Assembly: GCA_012269595.1 (NCBI GenBank)
Contig: JAAXJX010000007.1
Coordinates: forward strand, 23,658 to 78,077
DNA length: 54,420 nucleotides
Origin: Planctomycetia bacterium
GTDB taxonomy: Bacteria > Planctomycetota > UBA8108 > UBA1146
Reading direction: 5' to 3'
In this document: positions 15,894 to 23,553 of the stretch, piece after piece
Layout: each line of letters begins with the position of its first letter
Numbering within the stretch: the stretch's first letter is position 1
Position numbers and translations under genes: made by a program
The notes under the pieces: generated by a model
What the model saw: the letters and a program-made list of their open reading frames with translations, nothing else
What the model was told of the DNA's origin: nothing
Databases searched by the model: none

Positions 15894-18401
15894 ATGCGCC
15901 TCTTCTATTCATTTGCTGTTTGCCTGATGGTCTCTTTCAGTACCACGGCCGAAGCCCAAGACTTCGGTCCGCTGAATGTGTCCACCACGCCGCTGCCATC
16001 CAACCTTCTGGAGTTTGTCCAGGACATGGATCGTGCCATCGAGCTGGGCAAGGCTTTCTTCTGGGACATGCAGGCCGGTTCTGACGGACTGACCGCCTGT
16101 GCCACCTGCCACTATTCTGCAGGTGCGGATACCCGCAACAAAAACCAGGCTAACCCGGGTGTCGCTGGATCGTTCCAGAGATTTGGTCCAAACCACACCT
16201 TCGTTCACTCGGATTTCCCACTGCGCAAACTCGCAGACCCCGATGACGCACTTTCTTCCGTGATCTGGGACTCCACCGAGGTCGTCGGTTCACAGGGAAT
16301 TCCCAAGCAGGTCTTCAATGGTGTAGACCTTGGACTCACTGGATCCGAAGAGGAAGATGACTGCTCTCCGATTCCTGACCCGGTACACAACGTGCTCGGA
16401 ATCAATACGCGTCAGACGACAGGCAGAAATGCACCCCATGCTGTGAACGCGATCTTCTATGTGGATGCCTTCTGGGATGGCCGCGCCCGTTCCGACTTCA
16501 ACGGAGTCGACCCCAGTGGTAACGGGAATCCCAACGCCACAATCCGCAAGGTCGATCTCGACGGAAACATCATTCCCTGTGGAATCTCCATGGATCGTGC
16601 AGCTCTCGCTTCACAGTCCATCGGTCCTCCACTGAGCACCGTTGAGATGTCTGGAGCGGGTCGCGACTGGAATGACCTTGGCAAGAAGATGTGCAATGTC
16701 ATGCCCCTCAGCCGTCAGCAGGTTTCCATGACGGACAGCGTTCTTGGACCCTACGCAGTGCCCGCCGACGAAGGCAAGGGTTTGAACATCTCCTATGTGG
16801 AAATGATTCAGGCCGCATTCCGCCCCGAGTACTGGAACTCCGACGCCCTCTTCGACAATAACGGCGCCCACATTGGCAACGGAAACCCGGATGGACCCGA
16901 TCAGTTCACGCTGATGGAACAGAACTTCTCCCTGATTTGGGGATTGGCAGTGATGTGCTACGAGTCCACTCTCGTGTCGGATCAGACCCGATTTGACGAG
17001 TACCTTGCCGGTAACGAGGATGCCCTGACTCCTGAAGAAGAGAACGGCATGGACGCCTTCTACAGTGGAGGAACCAAGTGCTCCAAGTGCCACTCAGGTC
17101 CCCTGCTGTCTGCTGCGACCTGGGGTGAGTTGAACACCGACACCGCAGTTGGAATCGGTCCTGTTGTGAAGGTCGAAACCAATGCTGAGGACGGATACGG
17201 AGACAAGGGTTTCTACAACATCGGTGTTCGCCCGAGTGGTCAGGACATCGGTCGTGCAGGACTTGGCGATCAGACCTGGGCAGCCCAGTACCTGTCGGGA
17301 ATGACCAGTTCCCTCCCCGGCCCCGTTCATCCGGACGAAGATCTTTCGGGCATGGACAAAAACATTGGTGCCTACAAGACTCCGACACTCCGCAATATCG
17401 AGCTGACCGGCCCCTTCATGCATAACGGTAGCCAGGCCACCCTGTTGCAGGTGGTCCAGTTCTACACCCGTGGAGGTGACTTCACGCACATGAACCCCGG
17501 TGATGTTCACAAGTACATCAATCCGATCGGAAAACTGGACGGCAAGCTTCCGCGTCAGGAAGCGATGGTCGCCTTCATGGAGGCCCTCACTGATGAGCGT
17601 GTTCGCTGGGAGATGGCTCCCTTCGATCACCCGGAACTGTTCCTTCCGAACGGACACCTGGGAACTTCCCAGGCTGTCGCTGAAGGCGGTGTCAACGCCG
17701 GAGAAGCCATCGATGACATGATCGTTCTGCCCGCCGTTGGTGCTGCAGGCCGTGCCGAAATCGGCCACCCGCCCGTCAAAGGTTTCCTTGAGACCGGAAC
17801 AGGTGCACCGGCCATGCCATCACCGGGCCCTCTTGGTGGAACCGGAGCCACTCCGGATCCGATCACTGACATGATCTGCTACGAGCAGGATGGAAAGATC
17901 CAGATCTCCTGGACTCCGACCACCGCTGTTTCCAACTACATCCTTGAAGTCGACAATGGCGGCATCATGGGCGTGGAAACCTTTATGGTCCCCGGCTCGC
18001 AGACTTCCTTCGAGTACACCGGCTTCCGTCCGAAGACCACTCTTTACCTCCTGACCCCGTACTATCTGGGTATGGAGTTGAAGTCTGAGGCCTGCTTCGT
18101 TCGCCAGGGAATGACCCCAGGCAGCCTGGCCTACTTCCTTCGTGGAGACACCAACCTCGACGGCACACTGAATGTCGGCGACGCCATTGATCTTCTCGAC
18201 GGAATCTTTACCGGCGCACCGATCGCCTGTGAGGATGCTTCCGACTGGAATGACGATGGTCAGCTGGATGTTTCCGACCCGATCAACGTCCTCGGTTACC
18301 TGTTCGCCAATGGTCCGGCACCTTCTGCACCGTACCCCAACTGCGCTTCAGACCCGAGCCACGACACCCTCGATTGCATTCAGGCCAACGCCTGTCAGTG
18401 A
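15894..18401 (+). CDS. Secreted di-haem cytochrome c peroxidase/MauG-like protein with dockerin-like tail (copy 2)
   Basis: 835 residues from ATG 15894, chosen because a signal peptide starts there (MRLFYSFAVCLMVSFSTTAEAQ) and AGCAGG lies upstream; upstream in-frame starts (from 15777) give unlikely leader sequence. Domain order equals copy 1: haem motifs C69-A-T-C-H73 and C396-S-K-C-H400, GPFMHNGSQATLLQVVQFY, a beta-sandwich linker region, and two dockerin-like loops (GDTNLDGTLN near 752 and DWNDDGQLDVSD near 786). Long stretches are identical to copy 1, for example ALTDERVRWEMAPFDHPEL, at protein and nearly at DNA level, so the pair arose by duplication or is kept alike by gene conversion. 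Copy 2 lacks some insertions near residues 160-175. A strong terminator follows. Confidence 0.92.
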   Translation: MRLFYSFAVCLMVSFSTTAEAQDFGPLNVSTTPLPSNLLEFVQDMDRAIELGKAFFWDMQAGSDGLTACATCHYSAGADTRNKNQANPGVAGSFQRFGPNHTFVHSDFPLRKLADPDDALSSVIWDSTEVVGSQGIPKQVFNGVDLGLTGSEEEDDCSPIPDPVHNVLGINTRQTTGRNAPHAVNAIFYVDAFWDGRARSDFNGVDPSGNGNPNATIRKVDLDGNIIPCGISMDRAALASQSIGPPLSTVEMSGAGRDWNDLGKKMCNVMPLSRQQVSMTDSVLGPYAVPADEGKGLNISYVEMIQAAFRPEYWNSDALFDNNGAHIGNGNPDGPDQFTLMEQNFSLIWGLAVMCYESTLVSDQTRFDEYLAGNEDALTPEEENGMDAFYSGGTKCSKCHSGPLLSAATWGELNTDTAVGIGPVVKVETNAEDGYGDKGFYNIGVRPSGQDIGRAGLGDQTWAAQYLSGMTSSLPGPVHPDEDLSGMDKNIGAYKTPTLRNIELTGPFMHNGSQATLLQVVQFYTRGGDFTHMNPGDVHKYINPIGKLDGKLPRQEAMVAFMEALTDERVRWEMAPFDHPELFLPNGHLGTSQAVAEGGVNAGEAIDDMIVLPAVGAAGRAEIGHPPVKGFLETGTGAPAMPSPGPLGGTGATPDPITDMICYEQDGKIQISWTPTTAVSNYILEVDNGGIMGVETFMVPGSQTSFEYTGFRPKTTLYLLTPYYLGMELKSEACFVRQGMTPGSLAYFLRGDTNLDGTLNVGDAIDLLDGIFTGAPIACEDASDWNDDGQLDVSDPINVLGYLFANGPAPSAPYPNCASDPSHDTLDCIQANACQ

Positions 18402-18429
18402 TCGAGAACTTCACCTTGAAGATCAACAG

Positions 18430-18459
18430 CAGCCCGGTGCCATGCACCGGGCTGTTTTT
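18430..18459 (+). terminator. Rho-independent terminator of peroxidase copy 2
   Basis: CAGCCCGGTGC (18430-18440) pairs perfectly with GCACCGGGCTG (18444-18454) across a three-base loop, followed by five T. The convergent sugar permease gene ends 12 bases further on. Confidence 0.92.
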
Positions 18460-18470
18460 GTATGAAGGAT

Positions 18471-19418
18471 TCAGGTGCTTCTTCGACGAATCGTCTCATC
18501 GGCGATGACCGCCAGAAGAATGATTCCGCCGATGACCGCAAACTCGATGGAGTCGGGGATGGGGTCAATCAGCACGATGGAGTTGCGGATCACCTGAACC
18601 AGCGTCGCACCGATCAGGACACCGAGAATCGTCCCCTCACCCCCTCGCAGGGAACACCCCCCCAACACGGCCGCAGCGATGGCATAGAGCTCATAAAAGT
18701 TGCCGAAGTTGGATGGCTGGGCCGTGCCCGTATCGAGCACAAAAAGCAACCCCGCCACACCGGCCAGAAATCCACAGAGCAGATAGGCTCCGGTTTTGAC
18801 CCGATCGACATCGATACCACAGTGACGGGCTGCGGTTTCGTTGCTGCCGATGGCCAACAAGTGGCGGCCCCACACCGTCTTTCTCAGCAGAAAGCCGGAT
18901 CCCAGGGCGACCAGAATCAGAATGACCAGAGGAATCGGCAATCCGAATTGCTCCGTGATGGGAATTCTGCCGTTACCGAGAAACTTCCACGCGGTTCCCT
19001 CGGTACCAAAGCCGACGGTACGATCTGCCAGCAATCCACGGGTGATGCCCCGATAGATAAACAGGCCACACAGCGTCACCAGAAAAGGCTGCAACCGGAC
19101 CCTGGAGACCAGCCAGCCATGCAGGCCACCCGCCCCGATCGCAAGACACAGCATCGCCAGCAGCACCAGTGGCACGGGAAATCCCTGAGTCACCAGCCAC
19201 GGTGTCAGACAGCCCACCAGACAAACCAGTGAGCCGATGGACAGGTCGATGCCCCCGGTCATGATGACAAAGGCAGCGCCTATCCCCATGATTCCGAAGA
19301 GGGCACTCCTGCGCAGCAGATTCTCGATATTGTAGGCACTGAAAAAAGCCGGGCTGATCCAGGCGGTCAGTAACATGACCAACAACAGGACGACAAAGAT
19401 GCCAATAATTTTTTTCAC
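18471..19418 (-). CDS. Sugar ABC transporter permease (RbsC-like)
   Basis: 315 residues. GTG 19418 overlaps the ATPase stop (GTGA), the same coupling as the gene before it, and starts right before the first membrane helix (MKKIIGIFVVLLLVMLL); an upstream in-frame start at 19454 lies inside the ATPase gene. The sequence is a typical BPD_transp_2 permease with about eight to ten helices, including MTGGIDLSIGSLVCLVG and the conserved IGSNETAARHCGIDV cytoplasmic loop near the middle. It forms the membrane channel of a CUT2-class (ribose/xylose/inositol-like) importer with the two genes upstream. Only one permease gene is present, which is usual for the class if it acts as a homodimer. The substrate is unknown. 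Confidence 0.94.
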   Translation of the reverse strand: MKKIIGIFVVLLLVMLLTAWISPAFFSAYNIENLLRRSALFGIMGIGAAFVIMTGGIDLSIGSLVCLVGCLTPWLVTQGFPVPLVLLAMLCLAIGAGGLHGWLVSRVRLQPFLVTLCGLFIYRGITRGLLADRTVGFGTEGTAWKFLGNGRIPITEQFGLPIPLVILILVALGSGFLLRKTVWGRHLLAIGSNETAARHCGIDVDRVKTGAYLLCGFLAGVAGLLFVLDTGTAQPSNFGNFYELYAIAAAVLGGCSLRGGEGTILGVLIGATLVQVIRNSIVLIDPIPDSIEFAVIGGIILLAVIADETIRRRST

Positions 19419-20914
19419 CGGAGACCCGCTTTCGTTGCCAGCTCCATGACCCACTCCTCAGTCGCCTCTTTTGTCAGACAGGATCCCATCACCCGGCCTT
19501 CTGCCATGACCACGATGCGATCGGAAATGGCAAAGATCTCTTCCATTTCGCTGGAGGCAAACAGGATCGCTTTTCCATCAGCGGTACACTTTCGCAGACG
19601 CTGGTGAATCTCTTCCCTTGCGCCCACATCTACACCCCGGGTCGGCTCGTCGAGAATCAGCACTGAAGGGTCAAGGTCGAGCCATTTGCCGATGACCACT
19701 TTTTGCTGATTACCGCCGGAAAGCTCGCGGATCGGTGCATCCAACAAAGGTGGCTGAACATTCAGATGATCCACCACCCGGGTTGCGACCTCCTGGGTGA
19801 TTCCATCTTTCAGGACCCCCGCGAAACCCGCATGACGATACAGGCCTGGAAGAGCCGCATTTTCTGCGACGCTCTGATCCAGCGATAACCCCTGCTCTGC
19901 TCGCTCTTCAGGAATCAGGCACAGACCCGCTTCGACTGATTGAACCGGACTTTGGGGTGACAACAGCCGGTCTCCCACGTGGACCAGACCCTGTCGAGGA
20001 CGTAATCCAAAGACCGCTTCGAGCAGCTCACTGCGACCTGAACCCACCAGTCCGGCCAGAGCCACGCACTCGCCCTGATTCACCTGCAGACTGATTGGAT
20101 CGGGGTGCTCGGCAGTCGTCACATTTTCGAGAGTCAGAGCGGCCCCGCCTGACACCGGCTCAGGATGAATCACGGGCTCCAGATCACGACCCACCATCCC
20201 CTGAACCATCGCCGACCTCGTGATCTCTTTTCCCGCCAGAGATCCCACGTGACTACCATCCCGAAGAACGATGACACGATCCGCCACCGCCTCCACTTCC
20301 GCCAGCCGATGGGTAATCAGAATGAGAGATCTGCCACTTTTGCGAAGATCCCGAAGGGTTTGCAGCAAAACATCGGTTTCCGCAGGGGAGAGGGTCGCGG
20401 TCGGTTCATCGAGAAGAAGAACCTGAGCTTCGGCATCGAGAGAACGAACGATGGAAAGCAGTTGCCGTTGCCCATGTCCCAGATCTGAAACCGGTTGGTC
20501 GAGGGGAAAATCCAATCCCAGCCGATCGAGGGCACGCCGGGCCATCTGCCGTGCGGACTCTTCATCGATCACGCCCCAGCCTCGAATCGGCTCACGCCCC
20601 AGCAGCAGGTTTTCCGCCACCGTCATCGATTCACACAGTTCGAGTTCCTGGGGTATCCGGGCGATTCCCTGTTGCATGGCATCGTGAATACCGAGAAATC
20701 TGCGGGGGCTCCCATCACAGAAGACTTCCCCACTATCCGCTTCATAAACACCGCAGAGGATCTTCAGAAGAGTGCTCTTGCCGGCCCCGTTTTCACCGAT
20801 GACGGCGACGATCTCACTCGCACCCAGGGAAAGAGAGACTTCCTTCAAAGCCTGCACGCCACCGAAAGCCTTGCTGACACATCGGGCTTCGAGAATCGCG
20901 GGCGCTGCCGTCAC
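19415..20914 (-). CDS. Sugar ABC transporter ATP-binding protein, two NBDs (RbsA-like)
   Basis: 499 residues with tandem nucleotide-binding domains, the hallmark of CUT2 sugar importers. Domain 1: Walker A GENGAGKST, signature region LGHGQRQLLS, Walker B VLLLDEPTA. Domain 2: the degenerate Walker A GLVGSGRSE that is normal in this family, signature LSGGNQQKV, Walker B VLILDEPTRGVDVGA. GTG 20914 overlaps the stop of the binding-protein gene (GTGA). Its product energises the RbsC-like permease. The signature of domain 1 deviates (GHGQ instead of SGGQ or SVAQ), which is within family variation. Confidence 0.95.
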   Translation of the reverse strand: MTAAPAILEARCVSKAFGGVQALKEVSLSLGASEIVAVIGENGAGKSTLLKILCGVYEADSGEVFCDGSPRRFLGIHDAMQQGIARIPQELELCESMTVAENLLLGREPIRGWGVIDEESARQMARRALDRLGLDFPLDQPVSDLGHGQRQLLSIVRSLDAEAQVLLLDEPTATLSPAETDVLLQTLRDLRKSGRSLILITHRLAEVEAVADRVIVLRDGSHVGSLAGKEITRSAMVQGMVGRDLEPVIHPEPVSGGAALTLENVTTAEHPDPISLQVNQGECVALAGLVGSGRSELLEAVFGLRPRQGLVHVGDRLLSPQSPVQSVEAGLCLIPEERAEQGLSLDQSVAENAALPGLYRHAGFAGVLKDGITQEVATRVVDHLNVQPPLLDAPIRELSGGNQQKVVIGKWLDLDPSVLILDEPTRGVDVGAREEIHQRLRKCTADGKAILFASSEMEEIFAISDRIVVMAEGRVMGSCLTKEATEEWVMELATKAGLR

Positions 20915-21900
20915 TTGCCCAATTTCTTGAGCATGTCTTTCTGGAATTCATCGACCTGATCTTTGCCGATCACCTTGGCGGGAACTTTCAGAAACCCTCC
21001 CGGTGGGATCACAGTGTCATCCCCTGACAGCAGGGATTTGAGAACAGCGATGGAAAGAGCTCCATACTCGTAAGGGTCTTGAACAACTGTGGCGTGGACC
21101 GTTCCGGCACGTATCCCATCGAGAGTTCTCTCGTCCTCATCGAATCCGACGACCTTGATCTTGCCCAGTTTCCCGGACTGCCCTAGGGCCTCGAGGATCA
21201 GCGGCGTGTTGTAGGCGAAGAGACCGACCATGCAATCCAGATCACCGTATGCGGACAGAGTGTCTTCCACATTGGCTTTTCCTTTGGCCATGTCGAATTG
21301 ATCGGTCAGGGTCGCCACGATCTCATAACCGTTACCAGAGATCTTCTCTCCAGGCTCGTCGTAACGGGTTGGGTCCGCTTCTCTCCCCAGCAGATAATCG
21401 ATCATTCCCTGTCTTCTCAGACGGGCATTTTCCTGTTCAAGCCGGCCAACAAAAACAGCGATACGGCCACCGGAAGGGATCGCTTCCTTGACCACCTCTC
21501 CGCACATCCAGCCCGCCTCGTAATTGTCGACTCCGACAAAACAGAGACGCTGGGAGTCAGGAGCATCCGAATCGTGGGTGATCAATTTGGTGCGGGAGGC
21601 GACCTCATTCAGAAAAGGAGTCTGATTGGCCGGATCAATGGGACTGACGGCGATGCCCTGCACTCCCTTGACCAACAGGTCCTCAATGATTCGTTTTTGA
21701 TCGGATAGTCCATCCGGCGGCATATGAAAACTGGCTTCGATCTTCAGGTCCGCACTGGCATCCTCGACACCCTTGCCCGCAAGAATCCAGAAATCTGCCA
21801 CCCCATTGGTGACAAAGGCCACCTTCGGCTCCGCCGAAGTCGTGGATTGTCCTGGACCACCACAGCCAGCCAGAAACAACAACAACATCAGGTAACGCAT
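20911..21900 (-). CDS. Sugar ABC transporter substrate-binding lipoprotein (RbsB-like)
   Basis: 329 residues from ATG 21900, which has a strong GGAGGTGATT site upstream and begins a lipoprotein signal (MRYLMLLLFLAGC, lipobox Cys13); a GTG 14 codons upstream is rejected for that reason. The mature part is a type I periplasmic binding protein: KVAFVTNGVADFW, GVQGIAVSPIDP, THDSDAP, VDNYEAGWMCGE, KVVGFDEDERTLDGI. Lipid anchoring of the binding protein is less usual in Gram-negatives than a free periplasmic form but common in Planctomycetota-like genomes (general impression). Likely ligand is a monosaccharide or polyol; the exact one cannot be read. Confidence 0.93.
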   Translation of the reverse strand: MRYLMLLLFLAGCGGPGQSTTSAEPKVAFVTNGVADFWILAGKGVEDASADLKIEASFHMPPDGLSDQKRIIEDLLVKGVQGIAVSPIDPANQTPFLNEVASRTKLITHDSDAPDSQRLCFVGVDNYEAGWMCGEVVKEAIPSGGRIAVFVGRLEQENARLRRQGMIDYLLGREADPTRYDEPGEKISGNGYEIVATLTDQFDMAKGKANVEDTLSAYGDLDCMVGLFAYNTPLILEALGQSGKLGKIKVVGFDEDERTLDGIRAGTVHATVVQDPYEYGALSIAVLKSLLSGDDTVIPPGGFLKVPAKVIGKDQVDEFQKDMLKKLGK

Positions 21901-21919
21901 CGAAATCACCTCCGGGTCA

Positions 21920-22681
21920 CTAGGGAAGAATCGTTCCACCATTGACGTGAATATTTTGCCCTGTCACGAAACTGGATGAGTCACTGGCAAGAAAAACTGT
22001 CGCCCCTGCCATGTCCTTGGGGACACCCCACCTTTGCATGGGAATGATATCAAGATAGGCCTGTTTGTCCTCTTCCGGATCATCTGCATGCCTCTCCACA
22101 GGGATCCAACCCGGGGAGATCGCATTGACGGTGATGCCATCCGGAGCCAGCTCATTGGCCATGCTTCGGGTCCAGCCGATCTGCCCGCCCTTGGCTGCCA
22201 CGTATGCACTGAAGGGCGCTACACCGCGGGTAAATACTTCACTGGCGATGTTGATAATGCGCCCCCACTTCTGTTGACGCATATGGGGAAGAAACTCGCG
22301 AGTCAAAAGGTAGGGGCTCTTGATGAAGAAATCGATCATCGACTGGTAGAAATCCCAGTCGTATTCCTCAATCGGTTTCAGTGGTTGAGCCGGAGTCGCG
22401 TTGACAATGAAACCGTCCACCGGTCCAAGGTCCGATTCAATTTCTTTACGAAGACGACTGATGTCGTCAGGGTCGATGGCGCTTGCCTTGAACAACCCTC
22501 CTTCAAAGCCGTTCGATTTAAAGTCATCGAAGGCGGATTCCGCTCTTTCCGTGTTGTTCTGATAGTTCATCGCCACGCGTGCTCCAGCAGCCCCCAATGC
22601 GTTTGCCATTGCACGACCCAAACCGGTCGTCGAACCCGTGACCAAAAAGGTTTTACCCTTTAACGAAAAGTGATTATCCAT
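21920..22681 (-). CDS. Short-chain dehydrogenase/reductase at head of sugar uptake operon
   Basis: 253 residues from ATG 22681, with GGGAG upstream and a family-like start (MDNHFSLKGKTFLVTG); an in-frame start at 22738 is longer but unsupported. It carries the cofactor motif TGSTTGLG (15-22), VNAT in place of NNAG near residue 94, catalytic Ser147, Tyr160 and Lys164 (YVAAK), and the C-terminal FVTGQNIHVNGGTILP typical of FabG-like and sugar/polyol dehydrogenases. It is 19 bases upstream of the binding-protein gene on the same strand, so a polyol- or sugar-oxidising role on the imported substrate is the simplest reading (inference). Confidence 0.92.
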   Translation of the reverse strand: MDNHFSLKGKTFLVTGSTTGLGRAMANALGAAGARVAMNYQNNTERAESAFDDFKSNGFEGGLFKASAIDPDDISRLRKEIESDLGPVDGFIVNATPAQPLKPIEEYDWDFYQSMIDFFIKSPYLLTREFLPHMRQQKWGRIINIASEVFTRGVAPFSAYVAAKGGQIGWTRSMANELAPDGITVNAISPGWIPVERHADDPEEDKQAYLDIIPMQRWGVPKDMAGATVFLASDSSSFVTGQNIHVNGGTILP

Positions 22682-22872
22682 TATCAAACTCCCGAACAAC
22701 ATCGCCAAAGACACGCTGGAATATTGAAGAAAAGCCATTCAGCAATCAAATCGCTGCCTGAGCTCCGAAAGATTAAAAAACAAACTCTTCCAAAGAAGCG
22801 AGCCTCTTCATCTGCTCAAAATCGTATACTGAATAGCGGGCAAATAAATCACCTTCCGGAGAGACCGTTGAG

Positions 22873-22983
22873 ATGCACCGATTGCCTTTGATCTTTACCT
22901 TATTGGTACTGTGGATGCCGGTTCTGTCAGGGTGCAGTATCTCTGGAGAAGTCATCTCCAGAGCACCCTCCGTTCCCATGTGA
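22873..22983 (+). pseudogene. Lipoprotein signal fragment, probably the broken 5' part of the following ORF
   Basis: A 36-codon ORF, MHRLPLIFTLLVLWMPVLSGC then ~15 residues to a TGA. The first 21 residues are a clear lipoprotein signal (LSGC lipobox). After the stop the same frame has a second TGA and then opens again into the 23029 ORF with no start signal of its own; meanwhile the neighbouring frame between about 22970 and 23055 reads plausible protein (PCEWADLEKAPQSG). The simplest explanation is one gene with two compensating small indels, in the cell or in the assembly. A real 36-residue lipopeptide is the alternative. Confidence 0.4.
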
Positions 22984-23028
22984 GTGGGCTGACCTGGAGA
23001 AGGCGCCTCAGTCTGGGGTGCGGGCAAC

Positions 23029-23532
23029 GTGCAATCCGGGAATTGGAACTTCACGATGAGGAATATCCTCGCCGAGGAGACAAACAGGGAAAAACTCGAG
23101 TTCAGCCTGACCCACAGAGTTTCCCAAAATCTGCAGATTGGTCTCGAGCACGGAGCAGACTCCAATGAATACTTCCCACTGATCAACTATCGACTCAGAG
23201 AAGCCAAAGATGGGCTACCCGCTTTTATTGTAGGCACCAGTTCAGCGTGGCCTTCGGGCGAAGTGGATGGGAATGCATTTTTTCTCTCCGCCGCATCACT
23301 CCTGAACTCGCGTACCAGCGGATCTGTTTCCATCTCCTATACACCGGATGACGGAAGCTGGAAAATCCCCGGAAGCCTGCAATACGCTTTGAGCGAAACT
23401 GTGGATGGATCGCTGATTTGGGACGGGGATAACCTGCACCCTCTGGTGACCTGGTATGGAGGCAAAATCAATCTGTCCTTCATCCTTCTGGGTGGCGAAG
23501 ATCCGACCATCTCAACAACAATCGCCTTTTGA
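23029..23532 (+). CDS. Unknown beta-rich protein, possibly 3' part of a frame-disrupted lipoprotein gene
   Basis: 167 residues if the GTG at 23029 is used, or 158 from ATG 23056. The sequence alternates polar and hydrophobic residues (LEFSLTHRVSQNLQIGLEHG, GSVSISYTPDDGSW, LVTWYGGKINLSFILLG) and ends in an aromatic residue (TISTTIAF), as in small outer-membrane beta-barrels or beta-sandwich proteins. It has no signal peptide of its own; the lipoprotein signal just upstream in the same frame would fit. I do not recognise the family. It is convergent with the histidine kinase gene, whose stop is 21 bases away. Confidence 0.5.
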   Translation: MQSGNWNFTMRNILAEETNREKLEFSLTHRVSQNLQIGLEHGADSNEYFPLINYRLREAKDGLPAFIVGTSSAWPSGEVDGNAFFLSAASLLNSRTSGSVSISYTPDDGSWKIPGSLQYALSETVDGSLIWDGDNLHPLVTWYGGKINLSFILLGGEDPTISTTIAF

Positions 23533-23553
23533 TTCAGTACCGACAGACCGGCT

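Noticed and set aside
22825-22830. TATACT as -10 box upstream of the lipoprotein fragment
   Set aside because: No acceptable -35 at 16-18 bases and no extended -10.
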